Positions 54,875-63,713 of a DNA stretch of 64,000 nt are shown in pieces. Both the position numbers and the translations under genes were made by a program. Numbering within the stretch: the first letter of the stretch is position 1; every line of letters starts with the position of its first letter. Where the stretch lies: positions 310,001 through 374,000 of the forward strand of contig CAXXHC010000003.1 of NCBI GenBank assembly GCA_963663525.2, written 5' to 3'. The notes below the pieces were generated by a model. That model ran no database searches and had not been told where the DNA came from. It was given only the letters and a program-made list of their open reading frames with translations. This stretch comes from G963663525 sp963663525 (lineage in GTDB: Bacteria; Myxococcota_A; SURF-8; G963663525).

Positions 54875-56029
54875 ATGGATTTTAATCTGAATGAAGAGCA
54901 GGAAATTCTACGCCGTGAGGTACGAACGTTCGCGGAAGCCGAAATCGCCCCGCACGCCCTGGAACTCAACGAAAAGGAAGAGTTTTCCTACGAACTGACG
55001 CAGAAAATGGCCGAACTGGGCCTTTTCGGCATGACGGTTTCCGAAGAATACGGCGGTGGTGGATACGATTACCTCTCGTACATCATCGCGGTGGAAGAAT
55101 TGGCCCGCGTGGATGGCTCCCAGGCGGCGACCGTGGCGGCGGACAACTCGCTGGGCATCGGTCCTTTGTACTATTTCGGCAACGAGGAACAGAAACGCAA
55201 ATACCTGCCGGATCTCTGCGCGGGAAAAACCCTTTGGGGCTTTGGACTGACCGAACCCGGCGCCGGATCGGACGCCGGCGGCTCGAAAACGAAAGCCGAA
55301 AAACTGGAAAGCGGAAACTGGCGCATCAACGGGCAGAAAATCTTCATCACCAATGCCGCCAATGAGATGACGGCAGGCGTCACAGCCCAGTGCGTGACGG
55401 GCAAGGACGAAAAAGGCCGCAAGGAGTACACCTGCTTCATCGTCGAAACGGGAACCGAGGGGTTCAAACCGGTGGCGATGCACAAAAAACTGGTCTGGCG
55501 CGCCTCGAACACGGCGGAGCTGTACTTCGACGACGTGGAAGTCCCGGAAGAAAACATGTTGGGCAAACGGGGCGACGGCTTCAAGCAGATGCTCCAGACC
55601 CTCGACAAGGGGCGGTTGTCCATCGCTGCGATGGGATTGGGTTGCGCCCAGGGAGCCTACGAAGCGGCGGTGAAATATTCCAAGGAGCGCCGCCAGTTCG
55701 GCAAGGCGCTGTCCGACTTCCAGATCACGCAGTTCAAGCTGGCCGACATGGCCGTGCAGATCGACGCCGCCCGCGCCCAGCTTTACAAGGCTTGCTGGAT
55801 GCACGACAATAAAATGAATTTCGCCCCTTACGCTGCGATGGCCAAGCTGAATTGTTCCGAAGTGGCGCATTTTTGCGCGAATCATTGTGTGCAGATCCAC
55901 GGCGGATACGGCCTGATGGAGGAATACCCCGCCGCTCGTTTCTACCGCGATCAGAAACTGCTGGAAATCGGCGAAGGCACGAGCGAAGTGCAGCGCATCG
56001 TGATTTCCCGCTGGTTGCTGAATCAATGA
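54875..56029 (+). CDS. Acyl-CoA dehydrogenase (second copy)
   Basis: 384 residues. ACAD motifs GFGLTEPGAGSDAGGSKT, QKIFITNAANEMTAG, RRQFGKALSDFQITQ, QIHGGYGLMEEYPAARFYRDQ and the catalytic Glu in EIGEGTSEVQRIVISRWLL. Differs from the copy at 49223 mainly in length and side-chain pocket residues, so it likely handles another acyl chain. GGAGGAAG precedes the ATG. It stands between two terminators, a separate unit. Confidence 0.92.
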   Translation: MDFNLNEEQEILRREVRTFAEAEIAPHALELNEKEEFSYELTQKMAELGLFGMTVSEEYGGGGYDYLSYIIAVEELARVDGSQAATVAADNSLGIGPLYYFGNEEQKRKYLPDLCAGKTLWGFGLTEPGAGSDAGGSKTKAEKLESGNWRINGQKIFITNAANEMTAGVTAQCVTGKDEKGRKEYTCFIVETGTEGFKPVAMHKKLVWRASNTAELYFDDVEVPEENMLGKRGDGFKQMLQTLDKGRLSIAAMGLGCAQGAYEAAVKYSKERRQFGKALSDFQITQFKLADMAVQIDAARAQLYKACWMHDNKMNFAPYAAMAKLNCSEVAHFCANHCVQIHGGYGLMEEYPAARFYRDQKLLEIGEGTSEVQRIVISRWLLNQ

Positions 56030-56055
56030 AATCGTAAATTGTTCGTAGGTTATAA

Positions 56056-56097
56056 CGACAAAGGCCGGGAAAATATCCCGGCTTTTGTCGTTTTTTT
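56056..56097 (+). terminator. Rho-independent terminator after the second acyl-CoA dehydrogenase
   Basis: A 15-bp stem (CGACAAAGGCCGGGA / TCCCGGCTTTTGTCG, one G-T pair) with a short loop, followed by seven T. Confidence 0.9.
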
Positions 56098-56127
56098 AGA
56101 AGTTTTCACACTCTTACGTAGCGTGAA

Positions 56128-57408
56128 TCACTTACCTGCCTGTTTACGACGCACTCGGGCAGCGATTTCTGGGGCTTCGGTGATTGTCGTTCCCAGCACT
56201 TTTACGGCGTCTCCCATGTGGTTGAACGTCGTTCGGTCCAACTGGGCGTATTCCGCCGGAATGCTTGGGAAACCGCGTTCGGTGGGGGTGAGTTTCTCCC
56301 AGTTGTGGAACAGTCGTCCCCAGTCGCTTTGCAGGGCATCGTCGAGTCTTTTGAGTCCTTTTGTAGGGTACCAGTACCAGTCATGGTACAGCACGCTGGC
56401 GATGTAGGCCCAAGGCGCAAGCCAGGTTTTCAGCGACCATTCCACCGCCGTTTTCAGGCGTCCCCAGTAAATCTGGTGCTGCATTCTGGCCGCGAAGGTG
56501 AGGTCTTTCATCGGTCCTTCGAAACGCCAGTTTTCTGCGGCGACGCTTTTATCACCAACGATTTCAATGTCTTGCATGTCCGCGTTGCCCAGTTCCATGT
56601 CGTGGGCGATCTTGAGATATTTCAGGCTCAACGGGTTGAATCCCATCATTTTGGCGGCCACGGCATCGATGGCCACCGGGTCGGAGGACGCCAGAATCAC
56701 GTCTTTGACGAAAGGTACCATGCAGCGTGGTCCGGGACCATCTCCGGCGAAGGTGCCATCCATCACGGCGAACAGACCGGAATGGATTTTTTTCTGAATC
56801 ATCAGCAGATCCACGAGGGTTTCGTGGATGACCGGATGGGTCCAGTGGCGATGTTCGTTGAGCAACCCGCCGAAGGCGTTTTTCATCGCACCGGTCGTAG
56901 TGGTGAATACGTGGGTTTTCACGGTCGGAAGGTGAATGATGTTCTCGCCGATGAAACGTTTCGGAATGGAAAAGCCTTTCGGATACACATCGTTGAGCAC
57001 CAGAAAATCCTTCGCCAGATCCCCCACGGCCTCGCGGACATCGATCCACTCCTCGTTCTCGTACAAGTGAATGTTGCGTAGCCCGTGATCTTCCACCGGT
57101 TGAAGTTGCTTGTTTTCGCGCTCTCCCAAATGGGCGTCGATGACGACGGTCCGGTTGTGGCACCCGTGAATCAGGTTCGGGTCGAAGCCGTCGGCCTTCA
57201 TGGCGCGAATCACGCCTTCCAACTGCCACGGTGTGGTGGAAGCTGCGGGGAAGAAGAAATGCCAAGAAATGTTGATTTTCAGCGCCGTATCGGCGGCTTT
57301 GTCCAGCGCGTTCTGGTAGTCGGCGAGGTTGAGCAGTTCGTGGTAGTCGGCGAACACGCTTTGCGGTCTCGTTCGCAACACGGCGACTTTGGATTTTTTC
57401 CTCGACAT
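56128..57408 (-). CDS. DUF362-domain protein
   Basis: 426 residues. The DUF362 core is clear: NISWHFFFPAASTTPWQLEGVIRAM, IHLPTVKTHVFTTTTGAMKNAFGG, HPVIHETLVDLL, GLFAVMDGTFAGDGPGPR, ILASSDPVAIDAVAAKMMGF. The extra C-terminal part (about residues 320-426) is aromatic and basic (WLAPWAYIASVLYHDWYWYP). Many DUF362 proteins carry ferredoxin clusters; this one has none. Function unknown. The gene is 31 bases downstream of the cytochrome on the same strand. Confidence 0.85.
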   Translation of the reverse strand: MSRKKSKVAVLRTRPQSVFADYHELLNLADYQNALDKAADTALKINISWHFFFPAASTTPWQLEGVIRAMKADGFDPNLIHGCHNRTVVIDAHLGERENKQLQPVEDHGLRNIHLYENEEWIDVREAVGDLAKDFLVLNDVYPKGFSIPKRFIGENIIHLPTVKTHVFTTTTGAMKNAFGGLLNEHRHWTHPVIHETLVDLLMIQKKIHSGLFAVMDGTFAGDGPGPRCMVPFVKDVILASSDPVAIDAVAAKMMGFNPLSLKYLKIAHDMELGNADMQDIEIVGDKSVAAENWRFEGPMKDLTFAARMQHQIYWGRLKTAVEWSLKTWLAPWAYIASVLYHDWYWYPTKGLKRLDDALQSDWGRLFHNWEKLTPTERGFPSIPAEYAQLDRTTFNHMGDAVKVLGTTITEAPEIAARVRRKQAGK

Positions 57409-57439
57409 TACGGATTCCTTCCTTGAGTTCGCTCCACCT

Positions 57440-58003
57440 CTACGGGATATCGGATACGTTTTTTTCTTTACTATCCGTCTTTTTCACGGGTTTCGAGCGT
57501 TTTGCGCTCAATTCGGCATGGGGTAGCCGCGTCCAGTCTTTTTTCGCGTCGAAATGGCGCATCACCGGATGTTCCGGACGATGGCAGAGTGTGCAGCCTT
57601 CGGTATCGGACACACGCAACCCGGCAGCCTCGGCGGCGGGTTTGTCGCACATAATGTATGGTTTCGAATAGTAGCGCCCCGGGCCGTGGCACGATTCGCA
57701 CCCGACGGTTTTGTCGTACCGGCTGTCTGGGTTGCCGTGGCAGGCAAGGCACTGGGGATCGTTGCGTTCGGCTCCTTCCAGGCTGTTCATCGAATGTCCG
57801 TGGGGACCGTTGACCCAAGCCTCGTAATAGGCTTGGTGGCACGAACCGCAGACTTTGGACCCGACGAACGGTTCCTCGTCGTTCGCCCCGGCCTGGTCGA
57901 AGGTCAACGCGATGGTACATGCTAGCGCCAAGACTGCTAGAACGGCTCCCGCCGCATTTCGCGCTTTCACCAACCGTTTCGCCAGCATCGGGGGGATCGC
58001 CAT
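57440..58003 (-). CDS. Tetrahaem c-type cytochrome
   Basis: 187 residues. Signal peptide or anchor AAGAVLAVLALACTIALTF, then four CxxCH haem sites (CGSCHQAYYEAW, CLACHGNPD, CESCHGPGRYY, CTLCHRPEHP). The first, followed by YYEAW, and the CESCHGPG type resemble cytochrome c554 family proteins. It probably carries electrons in the periplasm; partner reductases are not in the window. Lys/Ser-rich C-terminus. Confidence 0.88.
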   Translation of the reverse strand: MAIPPMLAKRLVKARNAAGAVLAVLALACTIALTFDQAGANDEEPFVGSKVCGSCHQAYYEAWVNGPHGHSMNSLEGAERNDPQCLACHGNPDSRYDKTVGCESCHGPGRYYSKPYIMCDKPAAEAAGLRVSDTEGCTLCHRPEHPVMRHFDAKKDWTRLPHAELSAKRSKPVKKTDSKEKNVSDIP

Positions 58004-58259
58004 GTCGCTACGCTCTCCATACTTCCATATAGGTTCCGAGACCGGCCAAGCATACTACCTAATCCCAATGAAAACAACGATTTTCATCGGCAGCGGACGA
58101 CTTCGGATGCAAATGAAATATATGGAAATCGCTGCTTTTTCAGGAAAACATGGATTCAAAGCATAGGCCGAGTGATTTTCCCCGACGACTTCCATAGGGT
58201 ACGACAATCCTTGTTTTTTTCTCCGATTCGTCACGACGAGTGATATGGTTCAGTCTGTC

Positions 58260-58288
58260 TTGCCAAGCGTCGGCCTCTCGCTTATAAT
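58260..58288 (+). promoter_or_regulatory. Promoter of glgP
   Basis: TTGCCA at 58260-58265, exactly 17 bases, TATAAT at 58283-58288: close to sigma-70 consensus. The coding start follows about 55 bases later. The preceding gap 58004-58259 has no other feature. Confidence 0.75.
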
Positions 58289-58343
58289 CGAGCTTTACGA
58301 CCCCAATCAACACCCAACGAGGGGAAACTCCCCCAGGAGCTGG

Positions 58344-60899
58344 ATGATGAAAAATATCCGAACTTTCAACGTGTCCCCCGCACTGCCGGATCGTCTCAAG
58401 CCCCTATTGCGCATTGCGCATAACCTATGGTGGGCCTGGAATCACGAAGCCACGGAACTGTTCATGCGCTGCGATATGGAACTCTGGGAAGAATGCTACC
58501 ACAACCCGCTCGAAATGCTCGGCCTGATGCAACAGGACCGCTTCGAAGAACTGCTTGAGGACGAAAGTTTTCTTTCCCACATGGACCGGGTGGAATCGGA
58601 ACTGGATTTCTACCTGACCTCCCGATCCTGGTACGTCTCCAACTTTTCCGACCGCGAAAACGACTGCATCGGCTATTTCTCGATGGAATTCGGCCTGCAC
58701 GAAAGTGTACCGATCTACTCCGGTGGCCTGGGAATTCTGGCCGGGGATCACCTGAAATCGGCTTCCGACCTGGGATTGCCGCTTGTCGGCGTGGGTTTGT
58801 TGTACCGCGAAGGATATTTTCGCCAATATCTCACCGCCGACGGTTGGCAACAGGAAATGTACCCGGACAACGACTTTTCCCACATGCCCATTCGTGTGGT
58901 CAAAGACGCCGACCGCAATCCCATCCTGATCCGCCTGGACTATCCCGGTAGGGTGGTCAGCGCCCAGGCGTGGAAACTCCAAGTGGGTCGCGTGGTGCTG
59001 TACCTTCTCGACACCAACATCCCGGAAAATTCCGAGGAAGATCGGGCCATTACGTCGCGTCTGTACGGCGGCGACCACGAAATGCGCATCAAGCAGGAAC
59101 TGCTTTTGGGTATCGGCGGATACCGCCTATTGCGCACTTTGGGACTCGATCCCAACTGCTGCCACATGAACGAGGGACACTCGGCCTTCGGAGCGCTCGA
59201 ACAGATCCGTTACGCGATGAAGGAGCATTCACTTTCCTTCGCCGAAGCGCTCGAAGTCGTCTCCACCAACAACGCTTTCACCACCCACACTCCCGTTCCG
59301 GCGGGCAACGACGTCTTCCCAATGCCGCTGATGGAAACTTATTTCGGCGGATACGTGCACCAGCTCGGCATCGACATGAACACCTTTTTAGGTCTGGGCA
59401 AGCAGAATCCCCACGATCCGCACGAGAATTTCTGCATGACCGTGCTGGCGTTGCGGCTGTCCGGAGCTTGCAACGGCGTGAGTCTGCTTCATGGAGAGGT
59501 CAGCCGCGCGATGTGGCAGAGAATCTGGCCCGATCTGCCGGTCAACGAACTGCCGATTTTCCACATCACCAACGGTATTCACCTACCCACCTGGATTTCC
59601 TACGACATGTCTATGCTGCTCGACCGCTACCTGGGCCGGGATTGGCGCTACGAGCCAGAGGACGAAAAAGTCTGGTCGCGGGTGGATTCGGTGCCGGATG
59701 CGGAGTTGTGGCGCACCCACGAACGGCGTCGCGAGCGCTTGGTGGCATTTTCCCGTAAGCGCTTGTCTTTACAACTGAAATCCCGTGGTGCGCCGCCTTC
59801 CGAAATCGCACGGGCGGACGAAGTACTGGACCCGGAGGCGCTGACCATCGGTTTCGCCCGCCGCTTTGCCACTTACAAGCGCGGCACGCTGATTTTGAGC
59901 GATATCGATCGCCTGTTGAAGCTTCTCAACGACGAAGAAAGGCCCCTGCAACTGATTTTCGCGGGCAAGGCCCATCCTCACGACGTCGCCGGAAAGGAAC
60001 TGATTCAGCAGATCGTGCGTTTCGCCCAGAGCGACGATGTGCGTAACCGCTTAGTTTTCCTGGAAGATTACGACGCCAACGTCGCGCATTACCTCGTCCA
60101 GGGCGTGGATGTATGGCTCAACACCCCTCGGCGCAATCTCGAAGCCAGCGGCACGAGCGGCATGAAGGTGATCGCCAACGGTGGCCTGAACCTGTCGATT
60201 CTCGACGGCTGGTGGGTGGAAGGCTGGGGCGGAGACAACGGCTGGGCCATCGGGCGCGGCGAAGAGTACGAGGATCTCAGCTACGCCGACCACGTGGAGA
60301 GCCAAGCGCTGTTCAACCTTCTGGAGCACGAGATCGTCCCGCTTTTCTACGACCGCAAGAAGGGGATTCCACGGGGCTGGGTCAAGCGCATGAAGCGTTC
60401 CATGGAAACCCTGGGATGGCGTTTCAACACCCACCGTATGGTAGAGGATTACGTCCTGCGCAGCTATCACCCATGTATGGGACGTAAGGCGGCGCTACTG
60501 TCCGATGCAGGTGAACCGGCGCGGGGATTGGCCGTCTGGCGAAGGTCGATGTACATGCGCTGGCCGCAGATCAACGTGGAGGAGGTCAACGCCGAAAAAC
60601 TGGTGTCGCTCAAAGTCGGGGATGAACTCGCCGTGTCCGCCGTGGTGCACCTGGGCGAGATCCAACCCGGAGACGTACGAGTGGAACTGTTTTACGGAGC
60701 CATCGGCAGTTCGGGGGAAATCGAGCGAGGCCAGAGCCTGGGCATGACCATCGTCAAGGAACTGGGCAGCGGACGATACCGCTATGAAGGACGGGTGCCG
60801 CTGGTCGTGACGGGTAAAAACGGGTTCACGGTGCGCATCACCCCCGATCACGATCTGATTGCGACCCGCTTCATTCCCGGCCTGATTGCCTGGGGATAG
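58344..60899 (+). CDS. glgP: Alpha-glucan (glycogen/maltodextrin) phosphorylase
   Basis: About 851 residues, the bacterial short alpha-glucan phosphorylase type. LLRIAHNLWWAWNHEATELF at the start, YFSMEFGLHESVPIYSGGLGILAGDHLKSASDLG, HMNEGHSAFGALE, RRFATYKRGTLILSDIDRL, and the PLP-lysine region EASGTSGMKVIANGGLNLSILDGWW are all present. Phosphorolyses alpha-1,4-glucan to glucose-1-phosphate in the cytosol. AGGAG lies 4-8 bases before the ATG pair at 58344/58347. Stands alone with its own promoter and terminator. Confidence 0.93.
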   Translation: MMKNIRTFNVSPALPDRLKPLLRIAHNLWWAWNHEATELFMRCDMELWEECYHNPLEMLGLMQQDRFEELLEDESFLSHMDRVESELDFYLTSRSWYVSNFSDRENDCIGYFSMEFGLHESVPIYSGGLGILAGDHLKSASDLGLPLVGVGLLYREGYFRQYLTADGWQQEMYPDNDFSHMPIRVVKDADRNPILIRLDYPGRVVSAQAWKLQVGRVVLYLLDTNIPENSEEDRAITSRLYGGDHEMRIKQELLLGIGGYRLLRTLGLDPNCCHMNEGHSAFGALEQIRYAMKEHSLSFAEALEVVSTNNAFTTHTPVPAGNDVFPMPLMETYFGGYVHQLGIDMNTFLGLGKQNPHDPHENFCMTVLALRLSGACNGVSLLHGEVSRAMWQRIWPDLPVNELPIFHITNGIHLPTWISYDMSMLLDRYLGRDWRYEPEDEKVWSRVDSVPDAELWRTHERRRERLVAFSRKRLSLQLKSRGAPPSEIARADEVLDPEALTIGFARRFATYKRGTLILSDIDRLLKLLNDEERPLQLIFAGKAHPHDVAGKELIQQIVRFAQSDDVRNRLVFLEDYDANVAHYLVQGVDVWLNTPRRNLEASGTSGMKVIANGGLNLSILDGWWVEGWGGDNGWAIGRGEEYEDLSYADHVESQALFNLLEHEIVPLFYDRKKGIPRGWVKRMKRSMETLGWRFNTHRMVEDYVLRSYHPCMGRKAALLSDAGEPARGLAVWRRSMYMRWPQINVEEVNAEKLVSLKVGDELAVSAVVHLGEIQPGDVRVELFYGAIGSSGEIERGQSLGMTIVKELGSGRYRYEGRVPLVVTGKNGFTVRITPDHDLIATRFIPGLIAWG

Positions 60900-60910
60900 A
60901 CTACTAGATG

Positions 60911-60953
60911 CACGGCTTTTCGGATGAGTATTCACGAAAAGCCGTGTGTTTTT
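60911..60953 (+). terminator. Rho-independent terminator after glgP
   Basis: CACGGCTTTTCG / CGAAAAGCCGTG, 12-bp perfect stem followed by TGTTTTT, just before the convergent gene's stop. Confidence 0.88.
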
Positions 60954-60959
60954 CGAGGA

Positions 60960-63713
60960 TTATCTCTGTTTGAAGAATTCCTTGAGCAATTCCTGACGCA
61001 CGATCTGGTTGTTTTCGATCATCGTGCGCATGGTGCTGGATACTTCCTCGTGGAGGGCGGCGTCATCGGGCGTCGGAGGGGGCGGCAAGGTGCCGTGCAC
61101 CAGGTCGAAAATGAATTCCTCCGGGGGCATTTCCACTTTGTGTTCCAGCCGATGCACCATTTTAAGCAAGGTTTCCATGGAACCGGGATCGGATTGCATG
61201 ATGTCCATGGAAATATCCGAAGGCTGACTATCGAAGTCCGGCAGATCCAGAGCCATGTCTTTCGTTTCCACACGGGTGGAAGCGAAAGTCTCCTCCAGAT
61301 CGTCATCGATCAGGCCTTCGTTCAGTTCCTTTTCCGCCTCCATCAGCCATTTTTCGTCTTCGTCCGCGTCGGGAAGATCGGGATCGATTTCGCGGTCTTC
61401 ATCCTCGGCGTCCGAAGATCCAAGCCAATCGTTCTCGGATTCCGAAATGGGAGTTTGTTCGGCACTTGATTCCAGGGGAGCCGCTTCGATGGGATCGGCA
61501 TCCAGCTGGATCATTTCCGAGGTATGGTGAGGAATTTCCGACGCTTCGGCATTGGCAGGCACTTCATATTCCGTGCTTTCCATCGAGCCTTCCAGGTCGT
61601 ATTCCAACATTTCGCCCTCGGAGTCGAAATACTCTTCCAATACCTTGGGAGGCGTTTCGGCAACAGCGAGGGCTTCGTCTACGAGATCTTCTTCGGAATG
61701 CGGCGCAGGTGGTGGGGGCGGTTCGTCGGAAGATGCCAAAACATTAGTTGTTTCAAAGGTTTCCGGCTCTTCTGACATCAATTCTCCGGGGAGCGGTTCC
61801 GCTTCCACCTGGTCGAAAATGCCGTCGATATCTTCAAGCACCGCATCGTCACCGCTTGGTGGCAATTCCGGCGGTTCGGCGTTTTCGGCGGAAACCGCTT
61901 CGGCGACTTCCTCTTCGTCTACTTCCTCGATGGACGGCAAATCAATCGTCACTGATTCGCGCTCGGCGGGTGCCGCTTCGGCGACTTCCTCTTCGTCTAC
62001 ATCCTCTATGGATGGCAGATCAATCGTGATCGATTCGCGCTCGGCGGGTGCCGCTTCGGCGACTTCCTCTTCGTCTACATCCTCTATGGATGGCAAATCA
62101 ATCGTCACTGATTCACGCTCGGCAGGAGCGGCTTCGGCAGCTTCTTCAACGTCTACTTCTTCGATGGACGGCAAGTCTATTGTCTCAGATTCGCGTTCGG
62201 CAGGAGCGGCTTCGGCAGCTTCCTCTTCGTCTACTTTCTCGATGGACGGCAAATCAATCGTCACTGATTCGCGCTCGGCGGGTGCCGCTTCGGCGACTTC
62301 CTCTTCGTCTACATCCTCTATGGATGGCAGATCAATCGTGATCGATTCGCGCTCGGCGGGTGCCGCTTCGGCGACTTCCTCTTCGTCCACTTCTTCAATA
62401 GATGGCAGATCGATTGTCACCGATTCACGTTCGGCAGGAGCGGCTTCGGCAGCTTCTTCGATGTCTACTTCCTCGATAGATGGCAGGTCGATTGTCGTTG
62501 CCTCTTCTTCGTTCACTTCGACTTCCTCGATGGCGGCTAGGTCAACTGTCGTCGCCTCCTCATTATCGAGATTTTCCTCTGTGGTTTCCAGCTCTTCCGT
62601 CTCGGTGTCATCTCCTATCGGAGTTTTCGACGTAGCGGAAACCATGCGTTCCACTTCTTCCAGATCGAACACGAAATCCTCGCCACCTTCGGGAATCGTA
62701 TCCTCGGCGTCGATTTCATCATTCGCAACAAACGCTTCCGTCGCTTCGACCTCGGCTTCGTCCGACTGGAGAGCCGTCATCTCAACCGTGGTCCTCGGCG
62801 GAGTGGCGTGGGCACCCGGTAAAGGTTTTTCAAGATCCTCGTACTTGGGAGCCGAAGTCCCCGGAATCGGTACTTTTTTCGTGGTTTCGGTCGTGAGATC
62901 GATGTGCTCGATGGCGAATTCGAAATCGGATTTCTGCTCGTCCTCCTCGATGGGGTGATTGAACAGCGTTTCGGCTTCTTTGAGCAACTCGTTGGAGATT
63001 TTATCCGTACCGATCATGATGTCGGTCTCATCGAAATCCTCATCGAAAGAGGGGGCGGCTTCCACTTCGACGTCCTCTTCGGCTTCCGCTTGGACTTCTT
63101 CCGGCTCCTCCTCAATCAATTCCGGCATGAGAATTTCAGTGGATTCGCCGTCGTACTCCTCCGTTTCATCGACAGGCTGGGGTCCAGAAGAGCTGGAGAC
63201 GCGGGGAGCTTCTTTCCCGTTCGGGGTATCGCCAAGGGTGATTTTCAACGAGGAGGAGCTTTTCCGCTTCCAGCGCCAGATGTAGCGTTCGATGGCTTCG
63301 AGAACCTGGGTCAGCGAGGCGACCACCGGCTTTACGCGTTTCCCGGTTTTTGCCTCGATTTTTCCGATGATCTCTTCATCCGTGGGATCGAAGAACGCCA
63401 CGTAGAGGACTTCTTCTTCTCCCTCGCGTTTGATCGATACGGGGATGAATCGTTTTTTTCTCGAAACTTCCGCAGGATAGATTTTGGCAATGTACGACGG
63501 AATCCGCAAATGACGCAGACTGACCAGAGGATAGCCGGTGCTGGAGGCGATGTTCTGAGCCAGATCGTCTTCGTCCATCTGGCCCTGCTTAATCATCATT
63601 TCGGCGAAATGCAGACCGGAACCGTTGCTGGACTGAACATATTTTTCGACGTCTTTGGCTTCCGCCATTCCAATGTCAACGACAAATTCGGCCAATCTCT
63701 GGTGACGAGTCAT
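60960..63713 (-). CDS. MshEN/GspE-N-like protein with acidic repeat tail
   Basis: 917 residues. N-terminal 155 residues match the N-domain of type II/IV secretion ATPases (MshEN, which in MshE binds cyclic-di-GMP): HFAEMMIKQGQMDEDDLAQNIA, GYPLVSLRHLRIPSYIAKIYP, FFDPTDEEIIGKIEAKTGKRV. No ATPase domain follows. Instead comes a long disordered Glu/Asp/Ser/Ala region with eight 26-residue repeats (TIDLPSIEEVDEEEVAEA), then further acidic sequence and a helical end (MDIMQSDPGSMETLLKMVHRLEHKV) whose last helix is QEL-LKEFF-like. It may be a scaffold that binds a partner through the N-domain; function unknown. Confidence 0.75.
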   Translation of the reverse strand: MTRHQRLAEFVVDIGMAEAKDVEKYVQSSNGSGLHFAEMMIKQGQMDEDDLAQNIASSTGYPLVSLRHLRIPSYIAKIYPAEVSRKKRFIPVSIKREGEEEVLYVAFFDPTDEEIIGKIEAKTGKRVKPVVASLTQVLEAIERYIWRWKRKSSSSLKITLGDTPNGKEAPRVSSSSGPQPVDETEEYDGESTEILMPELIEEEPEEVQAEAEEDVEVEAAPSFDEDFDETDIMIGTDKISNELLKEAETLFNHPIEEDEQKSDFEFAIEHIDLTTETTKKVPIPGTSAPKYEDLEKPLPGAHATPPRTTVEMTALQSDEAEVEATEAFVANDEIDAEDTIPEGGEDFVFDLEEVERMVSATSKTPIGDDTETEELETTEENLDNEEATTVDLAAIEEVEVNEEEATTIDLPSIEEVDIEEAAEAAPAERESVTIDLPSIEEVDEEEVAEAAPAERESITIDLPSIEDVDEEEVAEAAPAERESVTIDLPSIEKVDEEEAAEAAPAERESETIDLPSIEEVDVEEAAEAAPAERESVTIDLPSIEDVDEEEVAEAAPAERESITIDLPSIEDVDEEEVAEAAPAERESVTIDLPSIEEVDEEEVAEAVSAENAEPPELPPSGDDAVLEDIDGIFDQVEAEPLPGELMSEEPETFETTNVLASSDEPPPPPAPHSEEDLVDEALAVAETPPKVLEEYFDSEGEMLEYDLEGSMESTEYEVPANAEASEIPHHTSEMIQLDADPIEAAPLESSAEQTPISESENDWLGSSDAEDEDREIDPDLPDADEDEKWLMEAEKELNEGLIDDDLEETFASTRVETKDMALDLPDFDSQPSDISMDIMQSDPGSMETLLKMVHRLEHKVEMPPEEFIFDLVHGTLPPPPTPDDAALHEEVSSTMRTMIENNQIVRQELLKEFFKQR
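61880..62505 (-). repeat. Eight 78-bp coding tandem repeats
   Basis: About eight copies of a 78-bp unit (26 codons, consensus TIDLPSIEEVDEEEVAEA...) inside the acidic protein. A two-unit block at 61930-62085 recurs almost unchanged at 62242-62397, a spacing of 312 = 4 x 78, so whole blocks have been duplicated. Limits are approximate. Confidence 0.85.

Noticed and set aside
58070..58166. Short plus-strand frame (MKTTIFIGSGRL...) upstream of glgP
   Set aside because: No ribosome binding site, no family; probably chance in the cytochrome/glgP promoter gap.
61880..62505. Regular repeats that could be read as a CRISPR array
   Set aside because: The units are contiguous 78-bp in-frame coding repeats without spacers, and there are no cas genes.
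61552..62958. Plus-strand Ser/Ala-rich frame of 468 codons with repeats
   Set aside because: It is the antisense of the 78-bp coding repeats of the acidic protein; the minus-strand frame has a recognisable N-terminal domain and the right start.
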